Counted from the stretch's first letter, positions 8,829 through 18,292 are shown. The stretch: 64,000 nt of DNA from Leucobacter sp. G161 (GCF_001482305.1 NZ_LOHP01000061.1:22707-86706), one strand, 5' to 3'. Numbers and translations: made by a program. Notes: generated by a model not told the origin, from the sequence alone.

Positions 8829-9476
8829 ATGACTTCCGCAGCCCACAACGATCCGCCGCAGCCAGCGCGGGCAGCGCCGAGGGAGTTCGACCGCGTGCCC
8901 GAGCGGGTGCTCATCGCGGGGCTCACCGGGTCTGGCAAGACCACGTTTGCCCGCCGCCTCGCCGAGCGTTGGGGGCTTACGCACATCGAAATCGACGGAC
9001 TGTACCACGGGCCAAATTGGACCCCGCGGCCCGAGTTCCTCGCCGATGTCGCCGAGTTTGCGGCGACCGAGCGCTGGGTGACCGAGTGGCAGTACACGAG
9101 CAAGGGGGCCGGCGCGATCCTCGAGCCCCGGGCACAGCTCGCGATCTGGCTCGACTATCCGTGGCATGTCGCCCGCAGGCGACTCGTGCGCCGCACTGTC
9201 TCGCGCAGCCTGCGGCGCACCAAGCTCTGGAACGGAAACCGCGAGGGATCACTGCTGCGCCTCGTGAGCCGCGACCCCGAGGAGAACATTCTCGCCTGGC
9301 AGCGCAAGACACAGCATGCCTGGCGGGAGCGCATGCCCGGCGCTCTCGCACAGAACCCGCACCTCGAACTCGTTCGGTTCACCTCCCCAGCCGAGGCTGC
9401 GGCCTGGCTCAGCGAGCAACCGATTCGTCCGGCCTCGACGCCGATCGTTCGAGGCGGCGGACGCCCGCGAGACTAA
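8829..9476 (+). CDS. P-loop AAA-type NTPase (adenylate kinase / topology-modulation-like)
   Basis: Small nucleoside kinase-like ATPase, 215 residues. The Walker A motif GLTGSGKTT lies near residue 30, followed by the LTHIEIDGLYHGPNWT segment typical of FlaR/topology-modulation-like kinases, and DYPWHVARRRLVRRT in the lid region. The substrate is unknown. ATG 8829 gives the natural N-terminus before the P-loop. Its 3' end overlaps the convergent MFS gene by 68 bp, an unusually long overlap in which both frames are real protein. Confidence 0.8.
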   Translation: MTSAAHNDPPQPARAAPREFDRVPERVLIAGLTGSGKTTFARRLAERWGLTHIEIDGLYHGPNWTPRPEFLADVAEFAATERWVTEWQYTSKGAGAILEPRAQLAIWLDYPWHVARRRLVRRTVSRSLRRTKLWNGNREGSLLRLVSRDPEENILAWQRKTQHAWRERMPGALAQNPHLELVRFTSPAEAAAWLSEQPIRPASTPIVRGGGRPRD

Positions 9477-10626
9477 GGACCGCGAGCAAGAGCAGCATCG
9501 CGAGCCCAGCGAGCAGCCAGGGAAAAGCGATGCCGGTGCCGGCCGCGAGCGGACCGAGACTCGCACCAAGGAACAGGACGAAGCCGTTGAGGGCCATTCC
9601 GCTCGCCCGGTTGGGGGCGGCGCTCTCACCAAACAGCCCGATCATGACGGGGACCGCGAGCGCGACGCCGCTCACGAACAGCAGGCTGGCTGCAGCCAGC
9701 CCGACGAGCGATCCCGCGAGCAGCGCTTCGAGGACGAGGCCGAGCGCAGCGACCCCGAACCCTACCTGCGCAACTCGCGTGCGCCCAAGCCTCGCAACGA
9801 GACCGCTCGAAAGGAGCGACACGAACATTCCGGGGAGGCCCACGAGCCGCAGCACGAGCACCTGCGATGGTTCGAGACCGAACTCGGCGAGGTGCGGCCC
9901 GAGGGCGGTGTACATTGCGACGAGCGAAAACAGCAGCGTCACGTGTGCCGCCGCAAGGAAGATAACCGGTGGCTGGGCTGCGATCTCGCCGAGCAGCACA
10001 AACCGGCGCGCAAGGCTTGCGCTGCCGCGCTCCCGCGGTGACTCACGCAACCACACCACCAGAGCGAGGAACCCGAGTGCGAGGAGCAGACGGCCGGCGG
10101 CAAACGTGAGCCGCCAGCCGAACAGCACTGCCATCGCCTCAGGAATCGCCTGGCCACCGACGCCTGCGACGAGGAACGCAGTAGCCATCGCGCCGAGCGC
10201 CACCCCGCGGCGAGCTGGCGGCACTGCCTCCGCGAGATATGCGAGGGCGACGGGCGCGAAACTCGCGGCAACGAACCCCTGCCCGCCGCGCAGCACACCG
10301 AGCATGGTCACCGAAGAGGCGAGCGCGCAGGCGGCGGTGAGGATCGTGAGGCCCGCGAGTCCGAGCAGCAGGATCCGCCTCCGGCCGAATTGGTCGGCGA
10401 GCGGCCCCCAGACGAGAAACCCCACCGCATAACACAGGCTGAACGTTGTCGACAGCGCAAAGGTCACGTCCGCGCCGAGGTCGGCACTCACCGGCGCGAT
10501 GAGCGGGATCGCTGAGTACAACTGCGTGAGCACCACGAGCGCGATGCTCACCAGGAGCGCGACGGCCCATCGAGTTGCCGGATACTCCAGCGTCGCCACT
10601 CCAGATGTTGCTCTTGTCTGCTCCAT
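9409..10626 (-). CDS. MFS transporter
   Basis: Major facilitator superfamily exporter, 405 residues with 12 predicted helices. The loop after helix 2 carries GPLADQFGRRRILLLGL, the MFS signature A motif. The start MEQTRATSG is preceded by GGAAGGGG on the minus strand; upstream in-frame codons would run through the operators and into the regulator. It is divergent from a TetR-type regulator, with two copies of a CAACG-N4-CGTTG palindrome between them, so it is very likely repressed by that regulator and induced by a compound it exports. The substrate is unknown. Confidence 0.9.
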   Translation of the reverse strand: MEQTRATSGVATLEYPATRWAVALLVSIALVVLTQLYSAIPLIAPVSADLGADVTFALSTTFSLCYAVGFLVWGPLADQFGRRRILLLGLAGLTILTAACALASSVTMLGVLRGGQGFVAASFAPVALAYLAEAVPPARRGVALGAMATAFLVAGVGGQAIPEAMAVLFGWRLTFAAGRLLLALGFLALVVWLRESPRERGSASLARRFVLLGEIAAQPPVIFLAAAHVTLLFSLVAMYTALGPHLAEFGLEPSQVLVLRLVGLPGMFVSLLSSGLVARLGRTRVAQVGFGVAALGLVLEALLAGSLVGLAAASLLFVSGVALAVPVMIGLFGESAAPNRASGMALNGFVLFLGASLGPLAAGTGIAFPWLLAGLAMLLLLAVLSLAGVRRLERSASRPDESVAR

Positions 10627-10636
10627 CGAGACCCCT

Positions 10637-10698
10637 TCCAACGCTGCCGTTGGAGTTGACTGTAGTACGCTAAACCCAAAGTAGCAACGGTGGCGTTG
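10637..10698. promoter_or_regulatory. Two TetR-type operators, CAACG-N4-CGTTG
   Basis: TCCAACGCTGCCGTTGGA (10637-10654, 7-bp arms) and CAACGGTGGCGTTG (10685-10698, 5-bp arms) share the same arms and spacing, and lie next to the MFS start and just before the TetR start. A TTGACT box at 10656-10661 may be a -35 element for the regulator. This arrangement lets one repressor close both divergent promoters. Confidence 0.7.
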
Positions 10699-10723
10699 GA
10701 GAGTTCGCCGGACGGGGGCACGC

Positions 10724-11956
10724 ATGGCATGGGATACCGAGGGCACACAGCAGAAGATCCTCGACGCTGCGGCCACCGAATTCGCGAGCCGTGGCCCCGA
10801 CGGCACCACCATCGAGCGGATCGCGAAGGTCGCCGGCGTGAACAAGGAGCGCGTGTACAACGACTTCGGAGGGAAGCAGGCGCTGTTTGCCCGGGTGCTG
10901 CGCGAGGAACTCGCCCGCGTCACCCGCGACATCCCGCTATCGTCGTTCGCGGCCAACGACATCGGCGAATACGCCGGACGCGTCTACGACTATCACCGTG
11001 AGCACCCAGAGCTCAGCAGGCTCATGCGCTGGGAAGGCCTCGTCTACGACACTGAGGTTCCCGACGAAGCGCTCCGCCGCGACTACTACCGCGGCAAAAC
11101 ACGCGCTGTCGCAGCCACCCAAGAGACAGGAGCCGTTACCGCGGAGTTCGACGCCGACCAGCTCATATTCCTGGTGCTCTCGCTCGCCGGCTGGTGGTCA
11201 GCGGTTCCGCAGGTTGCCAGGATGATCGCAGGCCCCGAGAGCGATGCCGAGCACGAGCGGCGACGGGCTTCCGTCGTGCTCGCGGCCTGGCGACTCGTCG
11301 CCCCGAGCGAGGATCCTGAGCGCCGATCCTGCGAGCGCCGCCCCGGCTACCAGCCCTCGGTGAGCACCCGGTCGAGCTGCGCGACCATGAAGTCGGCGCT
11401 CTCCGCGCTGAGCGTCAGCGGCGGCTTCACTTTGAGCACGTTCGATCGCTCGGAGGTCGTGAGCACGACGACGCCGAGCTCACGCAGCCGCTCGCAGATC
11501 GCCGCAGCCTCGGCAGTTGCAGGCTCGAGCGATGCACGGTCGCGCACGAGCTCGACCCCGAGGTACAGGCCCTCGCCGTGGATCGGTCCGACGATTTCGT
11601 GCCGCTCAGCGAGCTCACGGAACCCTTCCGCGAGCCGCGCCCCCACCACGGCCGCGTTCTCCTGCAAGCGCTCGTCGCGCATTGCGTCGAGCACCGCGAT
11701 CCCGACTCGACAGGACAGTGGGTTGCCGCCAGCAGAAGAGAAGAACTGGCCTTGGCTGGCGAGGGCGTCAGCGATCGCCTTCGAAGTGATCACCCCGCCT
11801 ATCGGGAACCCATTACCCATGGGCTTCGCAATCGTCACGATGTCGGGCACTACGCCCGACTGCTCGAAGCCCCAGAAGGACGAGCCCATGCGCCCGAAGC
11901 CGACCTGCACCTCGTCAGCGATGCAGAGCCCGCCGGCGGTGCGCACGCGCGCATAG
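10724..11956 (+). CDS. TetR-family regulator whose frame runs on without its normal stop
   Basis: Transcriptional repressor, probably of the divergent MFS gene. The N-terminal HTH is clear (QQKILDAAATEFASRG, TIERIAKVAGVNKERVYNDF), followed by a helical ligand domain ending near residue 200 (VVLAAWRLVAP). A TetR protein should end about there (near base 11,340). Instead the frame stays open for another 600 bp, antisense to the 3' part of the aminotransferase fusion, to give 410 residues. A one-base shift near 11,310 would meet a stop at once. I read the last about 200 residues as non-native, caused by loss of a stop, a frameshift or a sequencing error. Confidence 0.75.
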   Translation: MAWDTEGTQQKILDAAATEFASRGPDGTTIERIAKVAGVNKERVYNDFGGKQALFARVLREELARVTRDIPLSSFAANDIGEYAGRVYDYHREHPELSRLMRWEGLVYDTEVPDEALRRDYYRGKTRAVAATQETGAVTAEFDADQLIFLVLSLAGWWSAVPQVARMIAGPESDAEHERRRASVVLAAWRLVAPSEDPERRSCERRPGYQPSVSTRSSCATMKSALSALSVSGGFTLSTFDRSEVVSTTTPSSRSRSQIAAASAVAGSSDARSRTSSTPRYRPSPWIGPTISCRSASSRNPSASRAPTTAAFSCKRSSRIASSTAIPTRQDSGLPPAEEKNWPWLARASAIAFEVITPPIGNPLPMGFAIVTMSGTTPDCSKPQKDEPMRPKPTCTSSAMQSPPAVRTRA

Positions 11957-14376
11957 GCGTCGGCGAGGTAGCCGTCGGGCAAGAGAACTCCGCCCGCGTT
12001 ACCGAGCACCGACTCGCAGACGAACGCCGCGACCTCGCGCCCCTCGGCGGCGAGTCTGGCGAGGTCGTTGCCGAGATCGGCCGCGTAGCTCTCGCCCACC
12101 TTCGGATCGCCGGCCTCGCCCCGGTACGTGCCGCGGAAGCGGTTCGGCACGTCGGCTACGTGCACCCAGTCGGGCCGGTTCTCGAGCGCGAAGGGGTTAT
12201 CGTATGCGCTCGTGGTAACCGCATCGCTCGCCATCGTCCAGCCGTGGTACGCCTCGCGAAGCGCGACGACGGTTTTGCGCCCGGTCGCGGCCTGCGCAAG
12301 TCGCAGCGCGAGAGCGACCGCCTCCGAGCCGCTGTTCACGAGCAGCACGGTATCGAGGCCGGAGCCCTCGGGCAGCAGCGCGAGCAACCGCTCGCTATAC
12401 TCGGCAAGCCCGCGGTAGAGGAAGCGGGAGTTCGTATTGAGGATGCGCGACTGCCGGCTGATCGCATCCGCGACTCCGGGGTGGCCGTGGCCGAGCCCGG
12501 TGACGTTGTTCACCATGTCGACGTAGCTGCGGCCGGTCGTGTCCACGAGGTGGTGTCGCCAGCCACGCTCGATCTGCATGGGGCTCTCGTAGTAGCGTTC
12601 CTGCGCGCTCGCGAAGATCCGCTCCCGCCGAGCCAGTTCATCGTCAGCCTCGTCGCGCTGCGCGAGCGAGGGGATCCCGAGCAGCGGTGCCGGATCCTGC
12701 GTGAGCCTGCGCCAGGCGGGAACCCGCTCCGGCGAGACACACTGTGCGCGGCCAGTGGCGGGTAGCGTGACCGTGAGGATCGCGGGGGCGAGCCCCGAGA
12801 CCGCGTCTGCGCGGCAGAGCATGAACGCGAGCGGGCGCGGCTCAGCGGAGTCGGGTAGCGATCCGACGAGCTCGCCTGCGAGGACCTCGGAGCCGCTCGC
12901 AACGGATGGCGTCGCACCATCGATCGAGACGAACCAACCGTCACCCGTGTCGATGAGCAGGCCCCGGCCAGTCACGGACACGACGGTGCCCGCGAGCGGG
13001 GTCGCGACGGCGAGTTCCGCCCCGGGAGCAAGCCACGCTTCGGTGCCGAGGGGCCAGGTCTCCGCAGCGTCGGCCGCATCGATCTTCGCGCGCGTGAGCC
13101 GGTACACCCCGTAGGGCAGCACTGCCGCGGCAGCCCCATCGGCGAGAGCTGCGGCGGCTAGCTGGGCATCCGCGTCAGCAGCGAGCCACCTGCCGGCGTC
13201 GAGCGCGTCGGCCTCGACGCCCGGATCCAGCACAGCGACCTCACCCTGCAACCGCGGCAGCAGCGCACGCAGCGGGGACACCGGAAACTCGGTGGGCGCG
13301 GGGATCGCAGGAGCGGCCTGCAGCTGCAGCCCGCCGCCGGAGCTCGCTGCGCCGATGAAGCCGAGGCGCGCCAGCACCTGTTCGGTCATCTCGGTGAGCG
13401 GGTATCGCGTGGCGGCGTCGAAGATCGCCTGCTCGCCAGCGATGCGCTCGCGAGCGTAGTCGTTGTCGCCGTCGATCGCGAGCTGCCGCCAGCCACTCGC
13501 GACGAGCAGCGCTGCGCGCAGCACGACGAGCGGCCACAGCGCACGCGCTTCCGGCGTTGCGACTGGGGCCGCCGCGTGGAAGGTGTCGACGGCCGCAAGC
13601 GCACGCAGTGGCCGGTCGGCCTCGTGGTGCAGCAGCGACGATACGGTGACGGCGAGCTCCGCGATCCGCCATCCCGAGGAGAGATCGCCAAGGTCGAGCA
13701 CCGTGTGCGGGTGCAGCCGCGTGTCGTCGCCGCGGAGTCCGATGACATTGTCATCGGTGAGGTCGCCGTGGATCGCTTGAACGGGCAGCTCCGCCGCCAC
13801 GGCAGCAAGCGCCCGCTCTGCCTCCTCAGCGGCCCCCAGCACCCGGTCGCGCAGTGCCTCGTCAGCGATCGCCGGTGCGAGCTCCACGGTCTGCGCGTAC
13901 GCGACGCGCATGTCCCACATGTGGTCACGCTCGAGGCCCGGATGGCTGAGCTCGGCGAGTGCGTTGACCGACGCCGCAGCCAGCGCACCGAACTCGCGGA
14001 TCACGACGGGCGCGAGGTACCCGCAGTTCACAAGCGACTCCCCCGCGATGAACTCACTGCGGCGCACCGCCAGCCCGCCCCACCGCTGCACGAGCGCGCC
14101 GTCGACTCCGGGGAGCACGGCGGGCACCGATACCCCGGCGGCACGGTAGGCGTCGAGGGCCAGATGCTGGGCTTCGCGGGCCGCATCGTCGAACACCGGG
14201 TGGTCAACGCGGAGCACCGTGCAGGTGCCGTCGGCCTCTTCGAGCACGAAGTTCCGATCCTGGTTACTGCCGAGCTCCCGCGCCACAACGTCGACCCCGT
14301 AGTGGTCACTCGCGATGGCCGCGGCATCGGTCTCGGTTACGTCGGGCCGAACGAGGCCGCCGGTGGGTTGCGTCAC
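11347..14376 (-). CDS. Fusion: APH-like kinase, M23-like domain and class-III aminotransferase
   Basis: Three-part cytoplasmic protein of about 1009 residues. The N-terminal third is an aminoglycoside phosphotransferase/choline-kinase-like domain (catalytic AIHGDLTDDN near residue 205). The middle (about 420-560) resembles a degenerate M23/lipoyl-like beta domain (PLAGTVVSVTGRGLLIDTG). The last about 430 residues are a class-III PLP aminotransferase with the Schiff-base lysine in IVTIAKPMGNGFPIGG and upstream PLP motifs (VNSGSEAVALALRLA, CIADEVQVGFGR). Related fusions are known in many bacteria and linked to amine or phosphoethanolamine-like substrates; the exact reaction here is not known. 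GTG 14376 has AAAGGCGG 7 nt upstream; an earlier GTG at 14403 is possible. Confidence 0.85.
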   Translation of the reverse strand: MTQPTGGLVRPDVTETDAAAIASDHYGVDVVARELGSNQDRNFVLEEADGTCTVLRVDHPVFDDAAREAQHLALDAYRAAGVSVPAVLPGVDGALVQRWGGLAVRRSEFIAGESLVNCGYLAPVVIREFGALAAASVNALAELSHPGLERDHMWDMRVAYAQTVELAPAIADEALRDRVLGAAEEAERALAAVAAELPVQAIHGDLTDDNVIGLRGDDTRLHPHTVLDLGDLSSGWRIAELAVTVSSLLHHEADRPLRALAAVDTFHAAAPVATPEARALWPLVVLRAALLVASGWRQLAIDGDNDYARERIAGEQAIFDAATRYPLTEMTEQVLARLGFIGAASSGGGLQLQAAPAIPAPTEFPVSPLRALLPRLQGEVAVLDPGVEADALDAGRWLAADADAQLAAAALADGAAAAVLPYGVYRLTRAKIDAADAAETWPLGTEAWLAPGAELAVATPLAGTVVSVTGRGLLIDTGDGWFVSIDGATPSVASGSEVLAGELVGSLPDSAEPRPLAFMLCRADAVSGLAPAILTVTLPATGRAQCVSPERVPAWRRLTQDPAPLLGIPSLAQRDEADDELARRERIFASAQERYYESPMQIERGWRHHLVDTTGRSYVDMVNNVTGLGHGHPGVADAISRQSRILNTNSRFLYRGLAEYSERLLALLPEGSGLDTVLLVNSGSEAVALALRLAQAATGRKTVVALREAYHGWTMASDAVTTSAYDNPFALENRPDWVHVADVPNRFRGTYRGEAGDPKVGESYAADLGNDLARLAAEGREVAAFVCESVLGNAGGVLLPDGYLADAYARVRTAGGLCIADEVQVGFGRMGSSFWGFEQSGVVPDIVTIAKPMGNGFPIGGVITSKAIADALASQGQFFSSAGGNPLSCRVGIAVLDAMRDERLQENAAVVGARLAEGFRELAERHEIVGPIHGEGLYLGVELVRDRASLEPATAEAAAICERLRELGVVVLTTSERSNVLKVKPPLTLSAESADFMVAQLDRVLTEGW

Positions 14377-14513
14377 GAGGAAACCGCCTTTGGGATCGCG
14401 CACGAAACGCTCGGCGATTCTGTGCGGGTTCTATCTGGTGCGCAGGCACTAGGCCTGACGCGTCTATCAATTATGCGGGACGAGGCTGACGATGGCGCCG
14501 CCTCGGCGGGAAG

Positions 14514-15110
14514 CTACTCGCCGAGCAGTTCTGCGATTGCCGGCGCGAGCTGCGTGAACGCACGGGTGCGATGGGACACCAGGTTCTTCTCCTCGGGCCG
14601 CATCTCGGCAGCGGAGCGGCGCTCGCCCTCCGGCTTGAAGATCGGATCGTAGCCGAACCCATTCTCGCCGATGGGCTCCGTAAGCAGTGATCCCGCCCAC
14701 ACGCCGAGTTCGCACACCTCGTCGCCCTCGGGTGTGACAAGCGCCGCAGCACACACGAAGCCGGCGCCGCGATGCTCCTCAGCAATGTCGGAGAGCTGCT
14801 CAAGGAGCAGCTGCACGCTCGCCTGGTCGTTGCGCGCATGCCCGCCCCACCGCGCGGAGAAAATCCCCGGGCTCCCACCGAGTACCTCGACTGCGATACC
14901 CGAGTCGTCCGCAAGCGCGGGAAGCCCCGTGTGCGCGGCCGCGGCGCGCGCCTTGAGCAGCGCATTGGCTTCGAAGCTCAGGCCGTCTTCAACGGGCTCG
15001 GGGCCGTCGTAGCCGATGAGCTCGATCCCCGGGATGAGCGGCTCGAGCACAGCCCGCAGCTCAACGAGCTTGTTGGCGTTGTGCGATGCAAGAACGATAG
15101 TGCGTGTCAT
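14514..15110 (-). CDS. rdgB: Non-canonical purine NTP pyrophosphatase (RdgB/HAM1)
   Basis: House-cleaning enzyme that hydrolyses ITP, dITP and XTP to the monophosphate and pyrophosphate. The 198-residue protein has the family motifs VLASHNANKLVEL at the N-terminus, ADDSGIAVEVLGG, SARWGGHA and GENGFGYDPIF. The ATG at 15110 starts the conserved sequence and has TTGGAG upstream. It lies 62 bp after rph on the same strand; the order murI-rph-rdgB is typical of actinobacteria, and the three are likely one operon. Confidence 0.97.
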   Translation of the reverse strand: MTRTIVLASHNANKLVELRAVLEPLIPGIELIGYDGPEPVEDGLSFEANALLKARAAAAHTGLPALADDSGIAVEVLGGSPGIFSARWGGHARNDQASVQLLLEQLSDIAEEHRGAGFVCAAALVTPEGDEVCELGVWAGSLLTEPIGENGFGYDPIFKPEGERRSAAEMRPEEKNLVSHRTRAFTQLAPAIAELLGE

Positions 15111-15172
15111 AAGTGACTCCAAAGGATGTTCGGGTGAGGCCGAACGTACCAGTTCTAGTGTGAAACGGACGA

Positions 15173-15907
15173 CTATTCGGCGAGCGCCGCGATCTGCAGC
15201 GCGGTGAGCTCCGAGGTGCTCACGAGAGCGAGGTCGAGCAGCGAATTCAGCTCGGCCCGGTTGAACGGGGTGCCCTCGGCGGTGCCCTGCACCTCGACGA
15301 AGTCGCCAGCGCCGGTAACAACGACGTTCATGTCGGTCTCGGCTCCCGAGTCCTCGATGTAGTTGAGGTCGCTCAGCGGCACGCCATCGACAATGCCGAC
15401 CGAGATCGCTGCAACCGTGTCAATGAGCGGCTTCGCGTTGCGCGCGATGTGACCGTTCGTACGCGCCCACTCGACTGCGTCAGCGAGCGCGACGTAGGCA
15501 CCAGTGATCGAAGCGGTGCGGGTGCCGCCGTCAGCCTGCAGCACGTCGCAGTCGATCACGACGGTGTTCTCACCGAGCGCCTTGGTGTCGATAATCGCGC
15601 GGAGGCTCCGCCCAATGAGGCGGGAAATCTCGTGCGTGCGGCCACCGATCTTGCCGCGCACCGACTCGCGCTGCATCCGCTCGTTCGTGGAGCGCGGCAG
15701 CATCGAGTACTCCGCAGTGACCCAGCCGGTGCCCTTCCCCATGAGCCAGCGAGGCACACCGGGGGTGAACGATGCGGTGCAGAGCACCTTCGTGTTCCCG
15801 AACGAGATAAGCGCCGAGCCCTCTGCCTGCGCACTCCAGCCGCGCTCGATCGTCACCTCGCGCTTCTGGCTCGGCGTACGTCCGTCAACACGGGTGATCT
15901 CGGTCAT
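15173..15907 (-). CDS. rph: Ribonuclease PH
   Basis: Phosphorolytic 3'-5' exoribonuclease that trims tRNA 3' ends. The 244-residue protein has the standard length and motifs: [19 protein letters not shown] at the N-terminus, [32 protein letters not shown] and the C-terminal [10 protein letters not shown]. Its ATG overlaps the murI stop by four bases, so translation is coupled. Confidence 0.98.
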   Translation of the reverse strand: MTEITRVDGRTPSQKREVTIERGWSAQAEGSALISFGNTKVLCTASFTPGVPRWLMGKGTGWVTAEYSMLPRSTNERMQRESVRGKIGGRTHEISRLIGRSLRAIIDTKALGENTVVIDCDVLQADGGTRTASITGAYVALADAVEWARTNGHIARNAKPLIDTVAAISVGIVDGVPLSDLNYIEDSGAETDMNVVVTGAGDFVEVQGTAEGTPFNRAELNSLLDLALVSTSELTALQIAALAE

Positions 15908-16770
15908 GTTTCCTCCGAAGGGGTGTGCATCAAATCGATGGCTGGGGTGTGTCCGTTGACTACGGCATCGAGCGAATCCCCGCCAATGCCGAGCATGCGC
16001 CGTGCGAGCCGCACAAACTCGTCGGTGTCGCCACCGGTGGTCTCATAGCGGATCGTCGGCGGGCCCGCGGCCGGGTCGCGCAAAAGACTGTGTTCGGTGA
16101 GCTTCTCGAACACGAGGTTCGCAGTCTCAATGTCACTGGAGACGAGGGCGACGTCGGGCCCGACTACCTGGCGGAGCGCGCCGCGCAGGAACGGGTAGTG
16201 CGTGCACCCGAGGACGAGCGTGTCGATCTGCTCGTCGATCAGTGGCCGCAGGTATTCTTCAGCGACGCGCAGCGTTTCCTCGCCACTCGTCTGTCCCGCC
16301 TCGACGAGCTCTACAAACCGCGGGCAGGCCTGCGATGACAGCGTCACGTTCGGACTCCCCGCGAAGTGCTCGGTGTACGCCCCCGACTGAATGGTGGCCG
16401 TCGTGCCAATGAGCCCGACCCTGCCGTTTCGGGTAATCGACAGCGCGCTCCGAGCGGTCGGACCGATCACCTCAACAACGGGAACGTCGTACCGCTCGTA
16501 GGCATCGCGCAGCACGGCCGCCGAGGCCGTGTTGCAGGCAATAACGAGCATCTTCACACCCGATGCCACCAACCCATCAAGGATCTCAAGCGCGAGCCGG
16601 CGCACCTCAGCGATCGGCCGCGGGCCGTACGGAGTGTGCGCGGTGTCAGCCGCGTAGAGGATCGACTCGTTCGGCAGCTGATCACGGATTGCGCGCGCAA
16701 CGGTCAGCCCCCCAACGCCCGAGTCGAATACCCCGATGGGAGCATCAGCCGAAATCGCGCGTGTACTCAC
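15904..16770 (-). CDS. murI: Glutamate racemase
   Basis: Converts L-glutamate to D-glutamate for peptidoglycan. The 288-residue protein has the family motifs [16 protein letters not shown], catalytic Cys in VIACNTASA, and second catalytic Cys in [11 protein letters not shown]. The start is GTG, with TAAGCT ending 6 nt before it and no Shine-Dalgarno, as in leaderless transcripts. First gene of the murI-rph-rdgB unit. Confidence 0.97.
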   Translation of the reverse strand: MSTRAISADAPIGVFDSGVGGLTVARAIRDQLPNESILYAADTAHTPYGPRPIAEVRRLALEILDGLVASGVKMLVIACNTASAAVLRDAYERYDVPVVEVIGPTARSALSITRNGRVGLIGTTATIQSGAYTEHFAGSPNVTLSSQACPRFVELVEAGQTSGEETLRVAEEYLRPLIDEQIDTLVLGCTHYPFLRGALRQVVGPDVALVSSDIETANLVFEKLTEHSLLRDPAAGPPTIRYETTGGDTDEFVRLARRMLGIGGDSLDAVVNGHTPAIDLMHTPSEET

Positions 16771-16776
16771 AGCACA

Positions 16777-16782
16777 AGCTTA
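16777..16782 (-). promoter_or_regulatory. -10 box of leaderless murI transcript
   Basis: TAAGCT on the minus strand ends 6 nt before the murI GTG; no ribosome binding site is present. Confidence 0.5.
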
Positions 16783-16824
16783 CCGGCTCGACACTTCCGC
16801 TCCCGCTGCGGCACAACAGTGCGG

Positions 16825-17490
16825 TTATTTCACCCAAGTCTTCCGATGAAACTCGGTCAGCCCGTGGTCAGCAATACCGGCATAGTGGGCGGCCGCGCCG
16901 TATCCCTTGTTCGACGCCCAGGAGTAGTGCGGGTGTGTCTCATGCGCATCACGCATCACCGCGTCGCGGGCCACCTTGGCCCGCACCGATGCCGCGGCGA
17001 CGCTCGCGCAGGCTCGATCCGCCCCGACCCGCGTCACAATATTCAGGGGCGAGCGCAGCACCGGGCTCAGCCAATCGTGCGAGCCGTCGAGAATGATGAG
17101 GGCTTGATCCACCGCGACTCCGGCCGCGTGGAGCTCGAGCAACGCGCGCCGGGCAGACTCACCCAGCATCGCGGTGATCCCACGCTCATCGATCTCGGCA
17201 GCGGTGGCAAAGCCCACCGCACCAACGCCCCACTCGTTCACGAGCGGCGCGATCGTCTCACGCTTCTTCTCGCTGAGCAGCTTCGAATCACGCAGCCCCG
17301 CAGGAAACTCGGTCACGCCGGCGAGCACGGCCTGTGCTCCAACTGCGACCGGCCCTGCGATCGCACCCCGCCCAACTTCATCGAGGCCGATCACTACCTG
17401 CGCGCCGCGCGCGAAATAGTCGAACTCGACCGCAAGCGTCGGATCCTTACTCGGCGCACCCGACACGTTACTGGGCACGCGCCTCATCAA
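16825..17490 (-). CDS. rnhB: Ribonuclease HII
   Basis: Removes ribonucleotides and RNA from RNA-DNA hybrids. The 221-residue protein has the family active-site segment IGLDEVGRGAIAGPV (Asp, Glu), the downstream acid in LIILDGSHDWL, and the C-terminal HPHYSWASNKGYG. The start lies inside the 3' end of lepB (23 bp overlap), consistent with coupled translation in the rplS-lepB-rnhB cluster common to actinobacteria. MM at the N-terminus leaves the start uncertain by one codon. Confidence 0.96.
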   Translation of the reverse strand: MMRRVPSNVSGAPSKDPTLAVEFDYFARGAQVVIGLDEVGRGAIAGPVAVGAQAVLAGVTEFPAGLRDSKLLSEKKRETIAPLVNEWGVGAVGFATAAEIDERGITAMLGESARRALLELHAAGVAVDQALIILDGSHDWLSPVLRSPLNIVTRVGADRACASVAAASVRAKVARDAVMRDAHETHPHYSWASNKGYGAAAHYAGIADHGLTEFHRKTWVK

Positions 17491-18172
17491 CTCCGGTAAA
17501 CGTCGAGTCGGGTCGGCCCATCCAACCGAAGTGCTCGAGCGGCCAGTTCAGCAGGAACGCACGACCGACGATCTCATCCTCGGAGACGAAGCCCTTGCCC
17601 GGCTGATCCTGGTTATAGCGGGAATCCTTGCTCGCGTACCGGTTATCGCCGAGCACCCACACGGAGCCTTCGGGAACGGTCACGTCAAAGTCGATGTCGG
17701 AGGAGCGAGTCTTGCCCTCGGGGATCACAATGTACGGTTCGTCGAGCGGCACACCGTTCACCATGATGCGGCCGTTCGCGTCGCAGCAGGTGACCCGGTC
17801 ACCGCCGACGCCGATCACGCGCTTCACGACGTAGTCATGGGTGGTGTCAGCTGCGAGCCCAACCGCCTGGAGTACTTTTTCGATCGGAGTTGGCGTCGTC
17901 GCCATCGCCTTCGGGTACAGCCATCCGCCCGGATCCTTGAACACCACGACATCGCCCCGCTTCACATCAACGACGTCCGGCACGAGCTGGTTCACGAGGA
18001 TCCGGTCGTTGACCTGCAGGGTCTGCTCCATCGAGCTCGACGGTATGTAGAAGCTGCGCACCAAGAACGTCTTGAGCAGGAACGAGATGAGGAACGCAAC
18101 CACCAAGATAATGACCAGGTCCCGGATAAAACCGAGAAGGCCTCCACGCCGTCGTTCCGCGGTCTCGCTCAT
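17468..18172 (-). CDS. lepB: Signal peptidase I
   Basis: Membrane protease that removes signal peptides from exported proteins. The 234-residue protein has a cytoplasmic N-terminus, one transmembrane helix (about 18-38), catalytic Ser47 in IPSSSMEQTL, the box RGDVVVFKDPGG, catalytic Lys in YVVKRVIGVGGDRV, and the C-terminal GDNRYASKDSR. It lies between rplS and rnhB in the expected order. Confidence 0.97.
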   Translation of the reverse strand: MSETAERRRGGLLGFIRDLVIILVVAFLISFLLKTFLVRSFYIPSSSMEQTLQVNDRILVNQLVPDVVDVKRGDVVVFKDPGGWLYPKAMATTPTPIEKVLQAVGLAADTTHDYVVKRVIGVGGDRVTCCDANGRIMVNGVPLDEPYIVIPEGKTRSSDIDFDVTVPEGSVWVLGDNRYASKDSRYNQDQPGKGFVSEDEIVGRAFLLNWPLEHFGWMGRPDSTFTGVDEARAQ

Positions 18173-18292
18173 GCTTGGCTCTCATCCTTCTTCGCAGGCC
18201 GCGTGCGTAGCGCGCACGGTAACAGTGTGTGCGCAACGCGCACGTACACGGGCGTGCTCAGCGCACGCGGAAATACAACAGTACCGACAGAA

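Noticed and set aside
8969..10432. Plus-strand open frame of 487 codons
   Set aside because: Overlaps the P-loop ATPase in another frame and is antisense to the MFS gene; Arg/Ser/Pro-rich product.
11578..12765. Long plus-strand open frame of 395 codons
   Set aside because: It is antisense to the aminotransferase domain, whose PLP motifs are clear; long antisense frames are expected at this GC content and the product has no domain.
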